Source of the DNA: Clostridiales bacterium
GTDB lineage: Bacteria; Bacillota; Clostridia; Oscillospirales; Oscillospiraceae
Assembly: GCA_004556345.1 (NCBI GenBank)
Contig: SFHQ01000040.1
Span: forward strand, 1-13,198
Direction of reading: 5' to 3'
Length of the DNA: 13,198 nt
Position 1 is the stretch's first letter; the number at the start of each line of letters is the position of its first letter. A program made the position numbers and the translations under genes. Shown one piece after another: positions 1 to 6,646 of this stretch. Below the pieces are notes generated by a model, which was not told the DNA's origin, did not search any database, and saw only the letters and a program-made list of their open reading frames with translations.

Positions 1-332
1 CAAGGACATGCTGGAAAAACAGGGAATGCGGCAAAGCATGTCTCGTGTTGGCAGATGCATTGACAATGGTCCGATGGAGGGCTTCTGGGGCATCCTGAAG
101 TGTGAGATGTATTATCTAAACCATTTTGAAACCTATGAGGAACTTGTTCATGCTGTAGGCCATTTATCCATTACTACAACCACCAGCGACGTCAACACCG
201 GCTAAATTGCCTTGCACCAATGGATTACCGCAGCTTGCTGGAAGCTGCATAAAAGAAAACCAGGACCTCATTTCTGAAATCCTGGAAAAACTTTTTGTTT
301 TTTCATCTGTCTACTTGACAGGGAGCGGTTCA
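1..332 (+). mobile_element. Right end of an IS3-family insertion sequence (partial, decayed)
   Basis: The segment holds the C-terminal part of an IS3-family (OrfB/rve) transposase, followed by about 80 nt of non-coding DNA ending in ctacttgacagggagcggttca at 311-332. An end in TCA, with the complement beginning TGAACCGCTCCC, fits the terminal inverted repeat of IS3/IS150-group elements. The left end lies outside the window, so the mate repeat and any target duplication cannot be checked. The boundary at 332 is set because from 333 onward the sequence matches the small-toxin cassette at 10362. The frameshift in the transposase indicates a dead copy. Confidence 0.75.
2..252 (+). pseudogene. IS3-family transposase OrfB, C-terminal fragment with frameshift
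   Basis: The frame that is open at the window edge reads a typical DDE integrase-core C-terminus: QSMSRVGRCIDNGPMEGFWG (about 35-92), with the Glu of PMEGFW as the probable third catalytic acid, then KCEMYYL and FETYEELVHAV. After about position 158 this frame degenerates and stops at 205. The family pattern resumes one frame over as IHYYNHQRRQHRLNCLAPMDY, ending at the TAA of 250-252. A one-base loss or equivalent around 158-166 therefore breaks the gene. The N-terminal half and OrfA lie upstream of the window. Programmed frameshifting in IS3 elements occurs between OrfA and OrfB, not here, so this is decay. Confidence 0.85.
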
Positions 333-433
333 TCACTTCTTTTTGTCATCGTTATGATGCTGCTGTTTGGGGACAGGATAGCTTACACTCAGTATACCAA
401 AGTTCGACAGGTTCTGCAAGCAGAAAGCGCTTT
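333..433 (-). pseudogene. Deleted remnant of the small membrane-toxin cassette
   Basis: On the minus strand, 365-333 encode the tail QQHHNDDKKK plus stop, matching the C-terminus QQHHNDDNKK of the intact peptide at 10362-10478. About 25 nt further upstream, 377-430 match the promoter region of that same cassette, including cagtataccaaagttcgaca. Roughly 150-200 nt present in the intact copy (membrane segment, start codon, ribosome-binding site, leader) are missing here. The stop codon lies directly against the IS3-family end at 332, so the shared terminator and any antisense RNA promoter on that side have also been lost or displaced. It appears to be a dead copy that retains the toxin promoter. 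Confidence 0.75.
333..433 (-). repeat. Duplicate of the toxin cassette (copy A; copy B at 10362-10625)
   Basis: Two blocks match copy B in the same order and orientation: 336-365 with 10365-10394 (one mismatch in the first 30 bases) and about 377-430 with about 10573-10625. The middle is deleted in copy A. Confidence 0.75.
391..419 (-). promoter_or_regulatory. Promoter retained from the decayed toxin cassette
   Basis: On the minus strand TTGCAG (419-414), a 17-nt spacer and TATACT (396-391) form a near-consensus sigma-A promoter. The same elements and spacing occur at 10617-10589 in front of the intact copy. Any transcript would now run into the IS end. Confidence 0.6.
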
Positions 434-454
434 CTCGGACAGCAGGCGAAATAC

Positions 455-483
455 TGGACCTTATCGGCAGAATATGCTATCCT
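455..483 (+). promoter_or_regulatory. Probable promoter of the YD-repeat/SLH gene
   Basis: TGGACC (455-460), a 17-nt spacer and TATCCT (478-483) lie 35 nt upstream of the ATG at 518. The hexamers are moderate matches, so confidence is limited. The ribosome-binding site agagaggga (503-511) follows at good spacing. Confidence 0.4.
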
Positions 484-517
484 GTTCGTAATAAGACAGG
501 GAAAGAGAGGGATTTTT

Positions 518-2107
518 ATGGTACGATACCTGCATTCGATCCTCCTGGCCGGACTTCTGGCTGGGGTGCTGGCCCTGGGTCTGGGTGTTGGCGCTGCGGC
601 CACGGCCCCGATGGAGCCGTTTGTCCCACCGAAAGCCCCCACAGAGCCAAGTGATCCAGAGACAAACGGCGAGATGTACGGCTGGGGTACAGGCGGTGCC
701 AGCCTCGTCTACGACCGCTCTGTCTGGTATGTCCGCGAGAAGACGAGCAGAATCCTCGAGAGCGGAGAGTGGAATCGCGAAACTTATAATGAACATGGTG
801 AAACGATTCGTTGGGAGGACTCTTCCGGTATGCAACGCAACGTCCGCTATTGCTACACGCCTGACGGGGCGCTTTTGTCGGATGGGCTCCGGTTCTGCGC
901 CTATGATGCACAAGGACGGCTGATCGACTATACCTATTCCACGAAGAATGAGTGGGATGAAACGGTCCGCCATCACATCACTTATCGCTACGGCACAGAC
1001 GCTGATGGCCGGACCTATGGCGAAAAGATCGATGCAGACGGCCTGCCCTTCCTGCGCATTACCTTCGATGCCCAAGATCGTCCGATCCGGATCAACTATT
1101 TGGATCAAAACGGGAACGTGACTGACGGTGGGGTGCAGTATACCTATGACGCAGCGGGCCGCATGACGATGCGGAAAGCCGACAAAGCAGAGACTTACCT
1201 TTGGAACTATGACGAGGCAGGTCATCTGATCGGCCAGACCCGCATCCCCGCTGCAGATAGCACAGACGACATTGTGCGGGTGCGCTATGCCTACGACGAC
1301 AGGGGCTGCTTCCTCGGGGCCTATTACGGCGACAGCACGACACCGCGCACGACCTTCCACTACGACGCGCAGGGACGGCTCATCTCCTGGGAACGGGACG
1401 AATATTCTTGCCAGTATACTTATAATGAAAAGGGACAGCTCCTGCGTGTGACGTACAACGATGGCGATTGGCAGGAATTCTCCTATGACGCCGAGGGCAG
1501 AACGGTCTCCATCCGGTCGGACTTCGCCGAGATAACCTATCGCTACGCCCGGTACGGCAGCTTTCTGGATGTGGATGAGAGCGACTGGTATGCCCCGTAT
1601 ATCCAGAGCATGGCCGACAAAGGTCTGTTAAAGGGGATGGAGGACGGGACCTTTTCCCCCAACGCGAACATGACCGTCGCCGAGGCGATCACCCTGGCCG
1701 TCCGCATGGCCGCAGACGAGGGGCAGAGCTTCCGACAGGGGCAGCCGTGGTATCAGGTCTATATTGATTGGGCAAAGACGCACGATCTGCCGTGGGAGTA
1801 CGCCGACTACAACGCGAAGATCACCCGGACTGAGTTTGCCCAGCTCTTCGCGGCGGTGTATCGCAGCAGTGAGACAATGCAGAAAACGGTGCAGCCGATC
1901 AACACCGTGCCGGACGGCTCCATCCCCGATGTGGCGATGGACGATGCGAACGCGGCGGACATCTACCTGCTCTACCGTCTGGGCGTCCTGGCGGGCAGCG
2001 ATGAGGCGCACCACTTTGCGCCAGACAGCCAGATCCTCCGTAGCGAGGTGGCAGCAATCGCCTGCCGTCTGCTCAACGAGGGCCGCCAGAGCTTCTCTAT
2101 CACATGA
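518..2107 (+). CDS. Secreted YD-repeat (RHS-like) protein with three C-terminal SLH domains
   Basis: The 529-residue product begins with a signal peptide (MVRYLHSILLAGLLAGVLAL, Ala-rich cleavage region near residue 28) and a Pro-rich linker. About residues 125-345 carry eight YD repeats of the RHS type (for example YDAQGRLIDY, YDAAGRMT, YDEAGHLIGQ, YDAQGRLISW, YDAEGRTVSI). Residues about 348-527 contain three SLH domains, recognisable by FLDVDESDWYAPYI, GTFSPNANMTVAEA, ITRTEFAQLF and IPDVAMDDANAADIYLLYRL. YD repeats form beta-rich shells in known RHS proteins, and SLH domains bind secondary cell-wall polymer, so this is probably a wall-attached surface protein. The canonical RHS core motif and a variable C-terminal toxin domain are absent, so it is not a polymorphic toxin as it stands. 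The start is supported by the SD agagaggga seven bases upstream. Ligand and role are unknown. Confidence 0.85.
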   Translation: MVRYLHSILLAGLLAGVLALGLGVGAAATAPMEPFVPPKAPTEPSDPETNGEMYGWGTGGASLVYDRSVWYVREKTSRILESGEWNRETYNEHGETIRWEDSSGMQRNVRYCYTPDGALLSDGLRFCAYDAQGRLIDYTYSTKNEWDETVRHHITYRYGTDADGRTYGEKIDADGLPFLRITFDAQDRPIRINYLDQNGNVTDGGVQYTYDAAGRMTMRKADKAETYLWNYDEAGHLIGQTRIPAADSTDDIVRVRYAYDDRGCFLGAYYGDSTTPRTTFHYDAQGRLISWERDEYSCQYTYNEKGQLLRVTYNDGDWQEFSYDAEGRTVSIRSDFAEITYRYARYGSFLDVDESDWYAPYIQSMADKGLLKGMEDGTFSPNANMTVAEAITLAVRMAADEGQSFRQGQPWYQVYIDWAKTHDLPWEYADYNAKITRTEFAQLFAAVYRSSETMQKTVQPINTVPDGSIPDVAMDDANAADIYLLYRLGVLAGSDEAHHFAPDSQILRSEVAAIACRLLNEGRQSFSIT

Positions 2108-2148
2108 CAAGCTGTTTATAACACTTATATAATTATTTCCAATCGAGA

Positions 2149-2357
2149 TCACGCACGCGAAGCCGGGAGCTTTTCCGGCGGTATCCCCGCCAGCAGCAGC
2201 ACCCCGGCCCAGGCCAGCACCAGCTCTGGGGCCACCCCCGCAAAGCCCCGCAGGGGCACCTCCTGCGGCTCCAGGCTCCGGCCGGCCAGGGTGACGACCT
2301 CCCGCTGGAGCGCCAGGCACAGCCCGTGCCGCCCTCCAAAAGCCCAATGCGGTGCAT
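2149..2357 (-). pseudogene. Truncated, frameshifted paralogue of the conserved protein at 12320
   Basis: From ATG at 2357 the minus strand reads MHRIGLLEGGTG, matching MHSIGILAGG at the start of the 12320 gene. After about 12 codons the match continues in another frame as LCLALQREVVTLAGRSLEPQ through PLRGFAG, PELVLAWAGV and LLAGIPPEKLPASRA, with the stop at 2149. About 265 nt of the intact gene are missing between these parts. The leader is also conserved: gcataat, a T-run, cacacta and gaaaagggggaatgg correspond to the upstream region of the 12320 gene. It is therefore a duplicate inactivated by an internal deletion, in inverted orientation to the intact copy. Confidence 0.8.
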
Positions 2358-2410
2358 CGCCATTCCCCCTTTTCTCCCCATAGTGTGAAAAAAAGTCGCA
2401 GAAATTATGC
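2149..2410 (-). repeat. Inverted duplicate of the 12267-12775 region
   Basis: Leader, start and C-terminal coding sequence match the 12320 gene and its upstream DNA, but on the opposite strand. About 265 nt are missing internally. The two copies thus form a long, interrupted inverted repeat spanning about 10 kb. Confidence 0.75.
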
Positions 2411-2453
2411 ATTGGGCATTGTCGTTGTTTCCCGATGAGCGATTCGAGCAAAA

Positions 2454-2483
2454 TTGACAAGCTCTCCTATCCTATGCTAAAAT
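2454..2483 (+). promoter_or_regulatory. Strong promoter for the 27-residue peptide locus
   Basis: TTGACA (2454-2459), an 18-nt spacer and TAAAAT (2478-2483) are close to the sigma-A consensus. Transcription would begin near 2490, exactly where an 8-bp hairpin starts. Confidence 0.75.
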
Positions 2484-2487
2484 AAGT

Positions 2488-2564
2488 CTGCCCTGTTTCC
2501 AGGGCAGGAAAGAGCGCTGTGATCATACGGCAGGCGGTTCGGCCACTCCCTCCGAAAGGAGGTG
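2488..2564 (+). promoter_or_regulatory. Structured leader: 5'-end hairpin and SD-sequestering hairpin
   Basis: A perfect 8-bp stem (ctgccctg 2488-2495 with cagggcag 2500-2507) would sit at the 5' end of the transcript, a position that usually protects an mRNA from decay. Further down, CCTCC (2549-2553) pairs with the Shine-Dalgarno GGAGG (2558-2562) across a GAAA tetraloop. This would hide the ribosome-binding site of the peptide starting at 2571. Both features are usual in type I toxin mRNAs; the regulatory role is inferred from sequence. Confidence 0.6.
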
Positions 2565-2570
2565 ACGCCT

Positions 2571-2654
2571 ATGCCGATTATTTTGACGTTGCATGTCTTC
2601 GGACTTACCGTGACGATCAGAATAAAAAAGCAAAACCGCCACTCGGCCAAGTGA
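2571..2654 (+). CDS. 27-residue peptide, possible type I toxin
   Basis: The ORF begins MPIILTLHVFGLTVTI, continues into a basic tail of R, I, KKQ and NRHSAK, and stops at 2652-2654. It is preceded by an ideal Shine-Dalgarno (aaaggaggtga, eight bases before ATG) and by a near-consensus promoter about 85 nt upstream. The composition, a hydrophobic/beta-branched 16-residue segment followed by a positively charged tail, fits a very short membrane-active peptide. The stop codon lies inside the terminator hairpin. A convergent promoter on the opposite strand (2764-2736) would give an antisense RNA covering the 3' end. I do not recognise a named family with certainty. The alternative is a small regulatory or leader peptide. 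Translation is strongly suggested by the SD; the toxin role is inferred from architecture. Confidence 0.6.
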   Translation: MPIILTLHVFGLTVTIRIKKQNRHSAK

Positions 2655-2729
2655 CGGTTTTGTTGACATAAGTGATATGTCCAATAACACCATTTCGGGC
2701 TGAACCGCTTGTCGCAGCGCCCTTTCTTT
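2623..2729 (-). ncRNA. Candidate antisense RNA to the 27-residue peptide mRNA
   Basis: The minus-strand promoter at 2764-2736 predicts a start near 2729 and the shared hairpin predicts an end near 2623, giving an RNA of about 107 nt. It would overlap the 3' half of the peptide mRNA. No ORF with a credible SD is seen in it. Convergent short RNAs ending at a common terminator are the layout of par/Fst-type type I antitoxins. No expression data are available here. Confidence 0.45.
2632..2665. terminator. Bidirectional terminator shared by the peptide mRNA and the antisense RNA
   Basis: aaaaccg.cact (2632-2643) pairs with agtg.cggtttt (2650-2661) around a six-base loop, with one mismatch. The plus strand runs into ttttgtt. 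The minus strand runs into gcttttttatt (2631-2621). Both directions therefore have a U-rich tract. The peptide stop codon lies in the 3' arm. Confidence 0.75.
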
Positions 2730-2735
2730 ATATTT

Positions 2736-2764
2736 ATGGTAACAGGGAAATCTTTTTTTGTCAA
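2736..2764 (-). promoter_or_regulatory. Promoter of the candidate antisense RNA
   Basis: On the minus strand a perfect TTGACA (2764-2759) is followed by a 17-nt spacer, rich in A at its start, and TACCAT (2741-2736). A further AT-rich stretch (aaatataaag) follows. The -35 and spacing are consensus and the -10 matches four of six bases. Confidence 0.55.
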
Positions 2765-2810
2765 GTTCTCTGCCACGGGAAAATACACCGGGCGGGGAAC
2801 TTTTTTGCTG

Positions 2811-3140
2811 TCATAGCATATCTAGGATGATCGAGAGCAGGTCTTGGATCTGCTTGCGGTTTTCTGGTTTTAGATCTGTGATACGGCGTGCAATGGCCAG
2901 GGCCTCTTGCTCCTGCGCGTCCAGACCGAATAAGATTCGGTCTGCGCTGACGCCAAGCAGGAGACACAGGCGCTGCAATGTTTCCAGGGAGATCCCGGAA
3001 ACCCCGCGCTCGATCGCGCTGAGGTGGTTCGGCGTGATGTCCAGTAATTCCGAGAGGGTATCCTGCGTGTACCCTGCCTCTTCCCGAATGAGTTGGATAT
3101 GATTTCCGACCGCAATGTTGATCTCCTTTTTCTCTCGCAT
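2811..3140 (-). CDS. Xre-family (Cro/CI-type) transcriptional regulator
   Basis: The 109-residue protein carries a helix-turn-helix of the HTH_3 class at about residues 11-66: VGNHIQLIREEAGYTQDTLS, ELLDITPNHLSAIERG, and SLETLQRLCLLLGVSADRIL. The pattern YTQ...LSE..DI....LS.IERG is the standard recognition-helix arrangement. The C-terminal 40 residues form a charged helix (EQEALAIARRITDLKPENRK) that could serve for dimerisation; no peptidase or sensor domain is present. It is divergent from the large SLH surface-protein gene at 3336, with about 195 nt between the two start codons containing repeats that could be its operator. It is therefore a likely regulator of itself and of that gene, but this is inferred from position only. 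Confidence 0.88.
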   Translation of the reverse strand: MREKKEINIAVGNHIQLIREEAGYTQDTLSELLDITPNHLSAIERGVSGISLETLQRLCLLLGVSADRILFGLDAQEQEALAIARRITDLKPENRKQIQDLLSIILDML

Positions 3141-3182
3141 AGCCTCACCGCCCTTGTGTTTAGTCTAACCAATGACGGTGCC

Positions 3183-3226
3183 ATTATAAACATTGCAGTA
3201 TCGTTGATTTTTCTAACGACATTGCA
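3183..3226. promoter_or_regulatory. Candidate operator between the Xre gene and the SLH gene
   Basis: The octamer acattgca occurs twice (3190-3197 and 3219-3226). An imperfect inverted repeat is formed by attgc-agta-tcgtt (3192-3205) and aacga-catt-gcat (3215-3227) around a T-rich centre. TATAAT on the minus strand (3188-3183) is the probable -10 of the regulator gene, with no good -35. The repeats abut the -35 of the rightward promoter at 3227. A repressor bound here could block both directions. Confidence 0.5.
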
Positions 3227-3256
3227 TTGACTATTTGGGGGAGACGGTGGTAAAAT
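3227..3256 (+). promoter_or_regulatory. Promoter of the large SLH surface-protein gene
   Basis: TTGACT (3227-3232), an 18-nt spacer and TAAAAT (3251-3256) make a good sigma-A promoter, giving a leader of about 70 nt before the ATG at 3336. The -35 directly follows, and slightly overlaps, the candidate operator repeats. Confidence 0.65.
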
Positions 3257-3335
3257 GGCGTTGTTTTGTGGCCCCTGGCGGTGATGTTCTAGAACTGTGT
3301 ATACCATTTTCTCATGTGACCAGAGAGGAGAGCTT

Positions 3336-6300
3336 ATGAAAAAAAGGATCATCGCAAGTATTTTGACAGTTATAATGCTCATGACCATGCTTCCAACTGC
3401 TGCGTTTGCGGCAGACGGGGCTTCTGAAAACACCTATGAGGTGTTGACCGCTGATGACCTCAGCACCGCGCTGACGAAGATTGAGGCAAGCGCCGATACC
3501 GAAGCGACCATTGTGCTGAAAGCCAACCTGAATGCACCAGTTACCGCAGGGGGAAACTATACAACCACCTTTGGCGTTGACGGCAAGCATATTACGGTAA
3601 AGAGCGACGAGGGGGGAATGAAGAAACTTTCCTTTCCCTGGTATGGAATTCTGAACGGCGACTGCACCTTTGATAATGTCAATGTGACCGGAAGCAGACT
3701 GTTCTGCAACGGATACCGGACGATTTTCACCGAAAACGGTCAGATCCATTTAAGCGAAACACTCTACGGCGGCGGCTACAAAACCACAGTGAACAGCACT
3801 TATGTAGTGATTGCCGCCAGCGGCGATATCAACCCGTCCTCTTCCAGCGGTCTGCACGATGTGATCGGCGGCTCGTATCAGGGCAATGTTGATGGCAATA
3901 CCTATTTGGAAATCACGGGTGATATTGAAATGCAGGGCGGCAACCACCTGAACCCCGGCTGCATGAAGGGCGACGGAACCAGCGGCGACGGCAGGAATGT
4001 GCCCGATGTCTATGTCGGCGGCAATGCTACGCTGATTTATGACAACAAAAGTAGTACCGCGTCTCCTGCAATTGAAGGCACATACGGCTGCGAAATGAAG
4101 GGGGATGTTACTCTGGATGTTCGTGCAGGCTGTGTAGCGGGCATTGTCGGTACGGAGGAGCCGCTGGAGAAATCCATCATTCGCGGTAATTTGCATATCA
4201 TTGCAGGTAATCCTGCTTATGAGAATACCGATCGGATTCTTCGGTTAGGTAGCAACTGGCCGATTGTCGGCGCAGGCAATAGCTTTGCAACCTATCCCGG
4301 TGTTGAGGGCAATTATACGGTAGGCGGCAACATTACGATCGACACCTATGAAAATGCATGGGCATGGGACAAAGGAACTGAGCCCACCTCGTATGATCTG
4401 CCGGAAATCTACGGAGCCTTGCGCGGTAACGTAGGCGGCAATATTACGATCAATGCCCACGGATCTCATGTGCAGAACATTTTCGGTGCAAGCGATTCGG
4501 TTGTTCAGGGTTCAGTTACGGTCAATGCAACCGATGTTGAACTGAAAAATAGTGAGTATAATACTAAATACGACGAGGGATATATTTTCGGTCTGTGGGA
4601 AAGAGGTATCCCAGCTACCGCGGTCGGCCCTGTGACCGTAACGGTAAACGGCGGTGATGCGGGTCTTGTGATGGCTACCGATCAGGAAACTGTACCGGCG
4701 GGGTCTTCCATTAATGTCACCGGAAAGCCGAAAATTCGCACCGGTATCCGCGGAACACAGGCAAGCTCCTACTCGACCGAATTCCCGGTTGCCAATGTCT
4801 ATAACTGTGAGGCAACCATTCCGTTCATCAAGGGAATGTCGCAAGTCAATATCACAAACAATTCCGCAGTGACTGCCCATATTATGATCAGCAATGCCGG
4901 CTTGTTGGTAGAGGAAGGCAGCAGCCTGACAACGGATAACGGTCAGGTCTGGATTTGGGGCGATACTGTCATTAACGGCACCTGGGAGCAGCTGCACAGC
5001 CAGACCGACAATTACAACGATATTTTTGTCAACGGCACAACGCAGATTGGTTCCAACGGCCACCTGATCAATCACGGCACAAGCAACCTGAGTGGTGCGG
5101 TAACCAACAATGGCGTAATGGCGCTGATGGGATCGGCTTATTTGCAGAATGATTACACCGCCACCAACGGCGAACTGCGGCTGCCGACAATCGCGCCCGG
5201 TGCAAACTATGATACCGGTACGATTCCTGTACAAATCAAGGGCCTTTCCACCGGCACTACCACGGTCAACACGGTGGACCCCGCTGACTGGCAGACTTTG
5301 AAAAAACCTGCACTTGGTGACAACTACATTCTTTCCAAGAAAAACACCGATTCCCCCGCACAGGATGTGTTTGTATTGGGCAATGCCGATGCCGTGGGAG
5401 ACGGCTGGTTCCTCAAGCGCATGGCCGATGCCGATGGCTCGAACGATTACTATATGTGGCAGGTGGCCAATGGTGTCCGTGTCATATTCGACAAGAACGG
5501 CGGCGATACCGAGGCCGACCCCCGTATCATGATGCAGGACAAGGTTACAGGCGTTGTCAATCACTTTGACCTGCCGACGATTGAACCGACCCGCGGCGGG
5601 TACACGTTTAAGGGCTGGAACACGAAGGCGGACGGTACGGGCGATGCCTTTACCGCTGCGACCGGTGTGACCGACAACATGACGGTTTACGCCCAGTGGA
5701 AAAAGAATAGCTCCGGCGGTAGCCACTCGACCAGGAAGTACACGCTGACGTATGAATCCAACGGCGGCACGGCTTACAAGGATGAGCGCTATTCCTCCGG
5801 CACGAAGGTGACGCTGGATAAGGTCCCTATCCGCGAGAGCTATACGTTTACCGGCTGGTACGCGGATCAGGAGCTGACCGACAAGATCACCAGCGTGACG
5901 ATGAACAGCGACAAGACGGTCTATACAGGCTGGGTGGCGACCGGTGTTCCGGATATGCTCAACGGCGACGATCACTACGCCTATGTGATCGGTTACCCGG
6001 ACGGAAACGTTCACCCGCAGGGGAACATCAGCCGCGCAGAAACGGCGACGATCTTCTTCCGATTGCTCAAAGCGGACACCCGCGACGGCAACCTGACGGC
6101 AGAGAATGTTTTTGCCGACGTGGCCAACGGCAAGTGGTTCAACAAGGCAGTCTCCACCATGGCAAAGCTGGGCATCGTGAAGGGCCGCAGTGCGGAGACC
6201 TTTGCTCCCGATGCGCCCATCACCCGCGCGGAGTTTGCCGCGATCTGCGCTCGCTTTAACACCAAGCCGACCAACACCAGCAACAGCTTCTCCGATATTT

Positions 6301-6623
6301 CCGGCCACTGGGCGGAAGCAGAGATCGAGAGAGCCGTGGCCTTCGGCTGGATCGCAGGCTATCCCGACGGCACCTTCCGCCCCGACACCTATATCACCCG
6401 CGCGGAGGCGATGACGATGATCAACCGTGTGCTCTGCCGTATGCCGCAGGATGAGAAGGATCTGCTGCGTACGATGGTGGTCTGGCCAGACAACAAGCCC
6501 ACGGATTGGTACTATCTCGCCGTGCAAGAGGCGACCAACAGCCATGAGTTTGAGCGCAAGGGCGCGGTCAACGAAAAGTGGACGAAGCTGACCAGCGCAC
6601 CGGACTGGACGCGGTATCAGTAA
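3336..6623 (+). CDS. SLH-anchored surface protein with beta-helix-like region and two InlB/Flg_new-type repeats
   Basis: The start at 3336 is chosen over an in-frame ATG at 3297 because it has the SD agaggagag and begins a classical signal peptide (MKKRIIASILTVIMLMTMLP, cleavage after AAFA near residue 25). The mature part of the 1095-residue protein has an Asn/Gly/Thr-rich region to about residue 710 with recurring units such as GNVGGNITINAHG, VGGNITIDTYE and GDVTLDVRAG, suggesting a parallel beta-helix. Two Listeria-Bacteroides (InlB B/Flg_new) repeats follow: VIFDKNGG..GYTFKGWNTKADG (about 714-790) and LTYESNGG..SYTFTGWYADQEL (about 802-868). Three SLH domains lie at about 871-1040 (IGYPDGNVHPQGNISRAE, FADVANGKWFNKAV, FSDISGHWAEAEIERA with GYPDGTFRPDTYITRAEAM). 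A 55-residue tail ends the protein. Such proteins sit on the cell wall through SLH domains and are usually adhesin-like; the ligand is unknown. Confidence 0.9.
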   Translation: MKKRIIASILTVIMLMTMLPTAAFAADGASENTYEVLTADDLSTALTKIEASADTEATIVLKANLNAPVTAGGNYTTTFGVDGKHITVKSDEGGMKKLSFPWYGILNGDCTFDNVNVTGSRLFCNGYRTIFTENGQIHLSETLYGGGYKTTVNSTYVVIAASGDINPSSSSGLHDVIGGSYQGNVDGNTYLEITGDIEMQGGNHLNPGCMKGDGTSGDGRNVPDVYVGGNATLIYDNKSSTASPAIEGTYGCEMKGDVTLDVRAGCVAGIVGTEEPLEKSIIRGNLHIIAGNPAYENTDRILRLGSNWPIVGAGNSFATYPGVEGNYTVGGNITIDTYENAWAWDKGTEPTSYDLPEIYGALRGNVGGNITINAHGSHVQNIFGASDSVVQGSVTVNATDVELKNSEYNTKYDEGYIFGLWERGIPATAVGPVTVTVNGGDAGLVMATDQETVPAGSSINVTGKPKIRTGIRGTQASSYSTEFPVANVYNCEATIPFIKGMSQVNITNNSAVTAHIMISNAGLLVEEGSSLTTDNGQVWIWGDTVINGTWEQLHSQTDNYNDIFVNGTTQIGSNGHLINHGTSNLSGAVTNNGVMALMGSAYLQNDYTATNGELRLPTIAPGANYDTGTIPVQIKGLSTGTTTVNTVDPADWQTLKKPALGDNYILSKKNTDSPAQDVFVLGNADAVGDGWFLKRMADADGSNDYYMWQVANGVRVIFDKNGGDTEADPRIMMQDKVTGVVNHFDLPTIEPTRGGYTFKGWNTKADGTGDAFTAATGVTDNMTVYAQWKKNSSGGSHSTRKYTLTYESNGGTAYKDERYSSGTKVTLDKVPIRESYTFTGWYADQELTDKITSVTMNSDKTVYTGWVATGVPDMLNGDDHYAYVIGYPDGNVHPQGNISRAETATIFFRLLKADTRDGNLTAENVFADVANGKWFNKAVSTMAKLGIVKGRSAETFAPDAPITRAEFAAICARFNTKPTNTSNSFSDISGHWAEAEIERAVAFGWIAGYPDGTFRPDTYITRAEAMTMINRVLCRMPQDEKDLLRTMVVWPDNKPTDWYYLAVQEATNSHEFERKGAVNEKWTKLTSAPDWTRYQ

Positions 6624-6646
6624 CAGCAAGAACGAATTTTTCTGCA

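Noticed and set aside
158..166. Programmed frameshift in the IS3-family transposase
   Set aside because: Programmed shifts in this family occur between OrfA and OrfB; this one is near the C-terminus, with no slippery sequence or stimulatory structure seen.
255..300. Terminator hairpin after the transposase (ccagga...tcctgg followed by a T-rich stretch)
   Set aside because: The stem is short with a long, irregular interior, so support is too weak to list.
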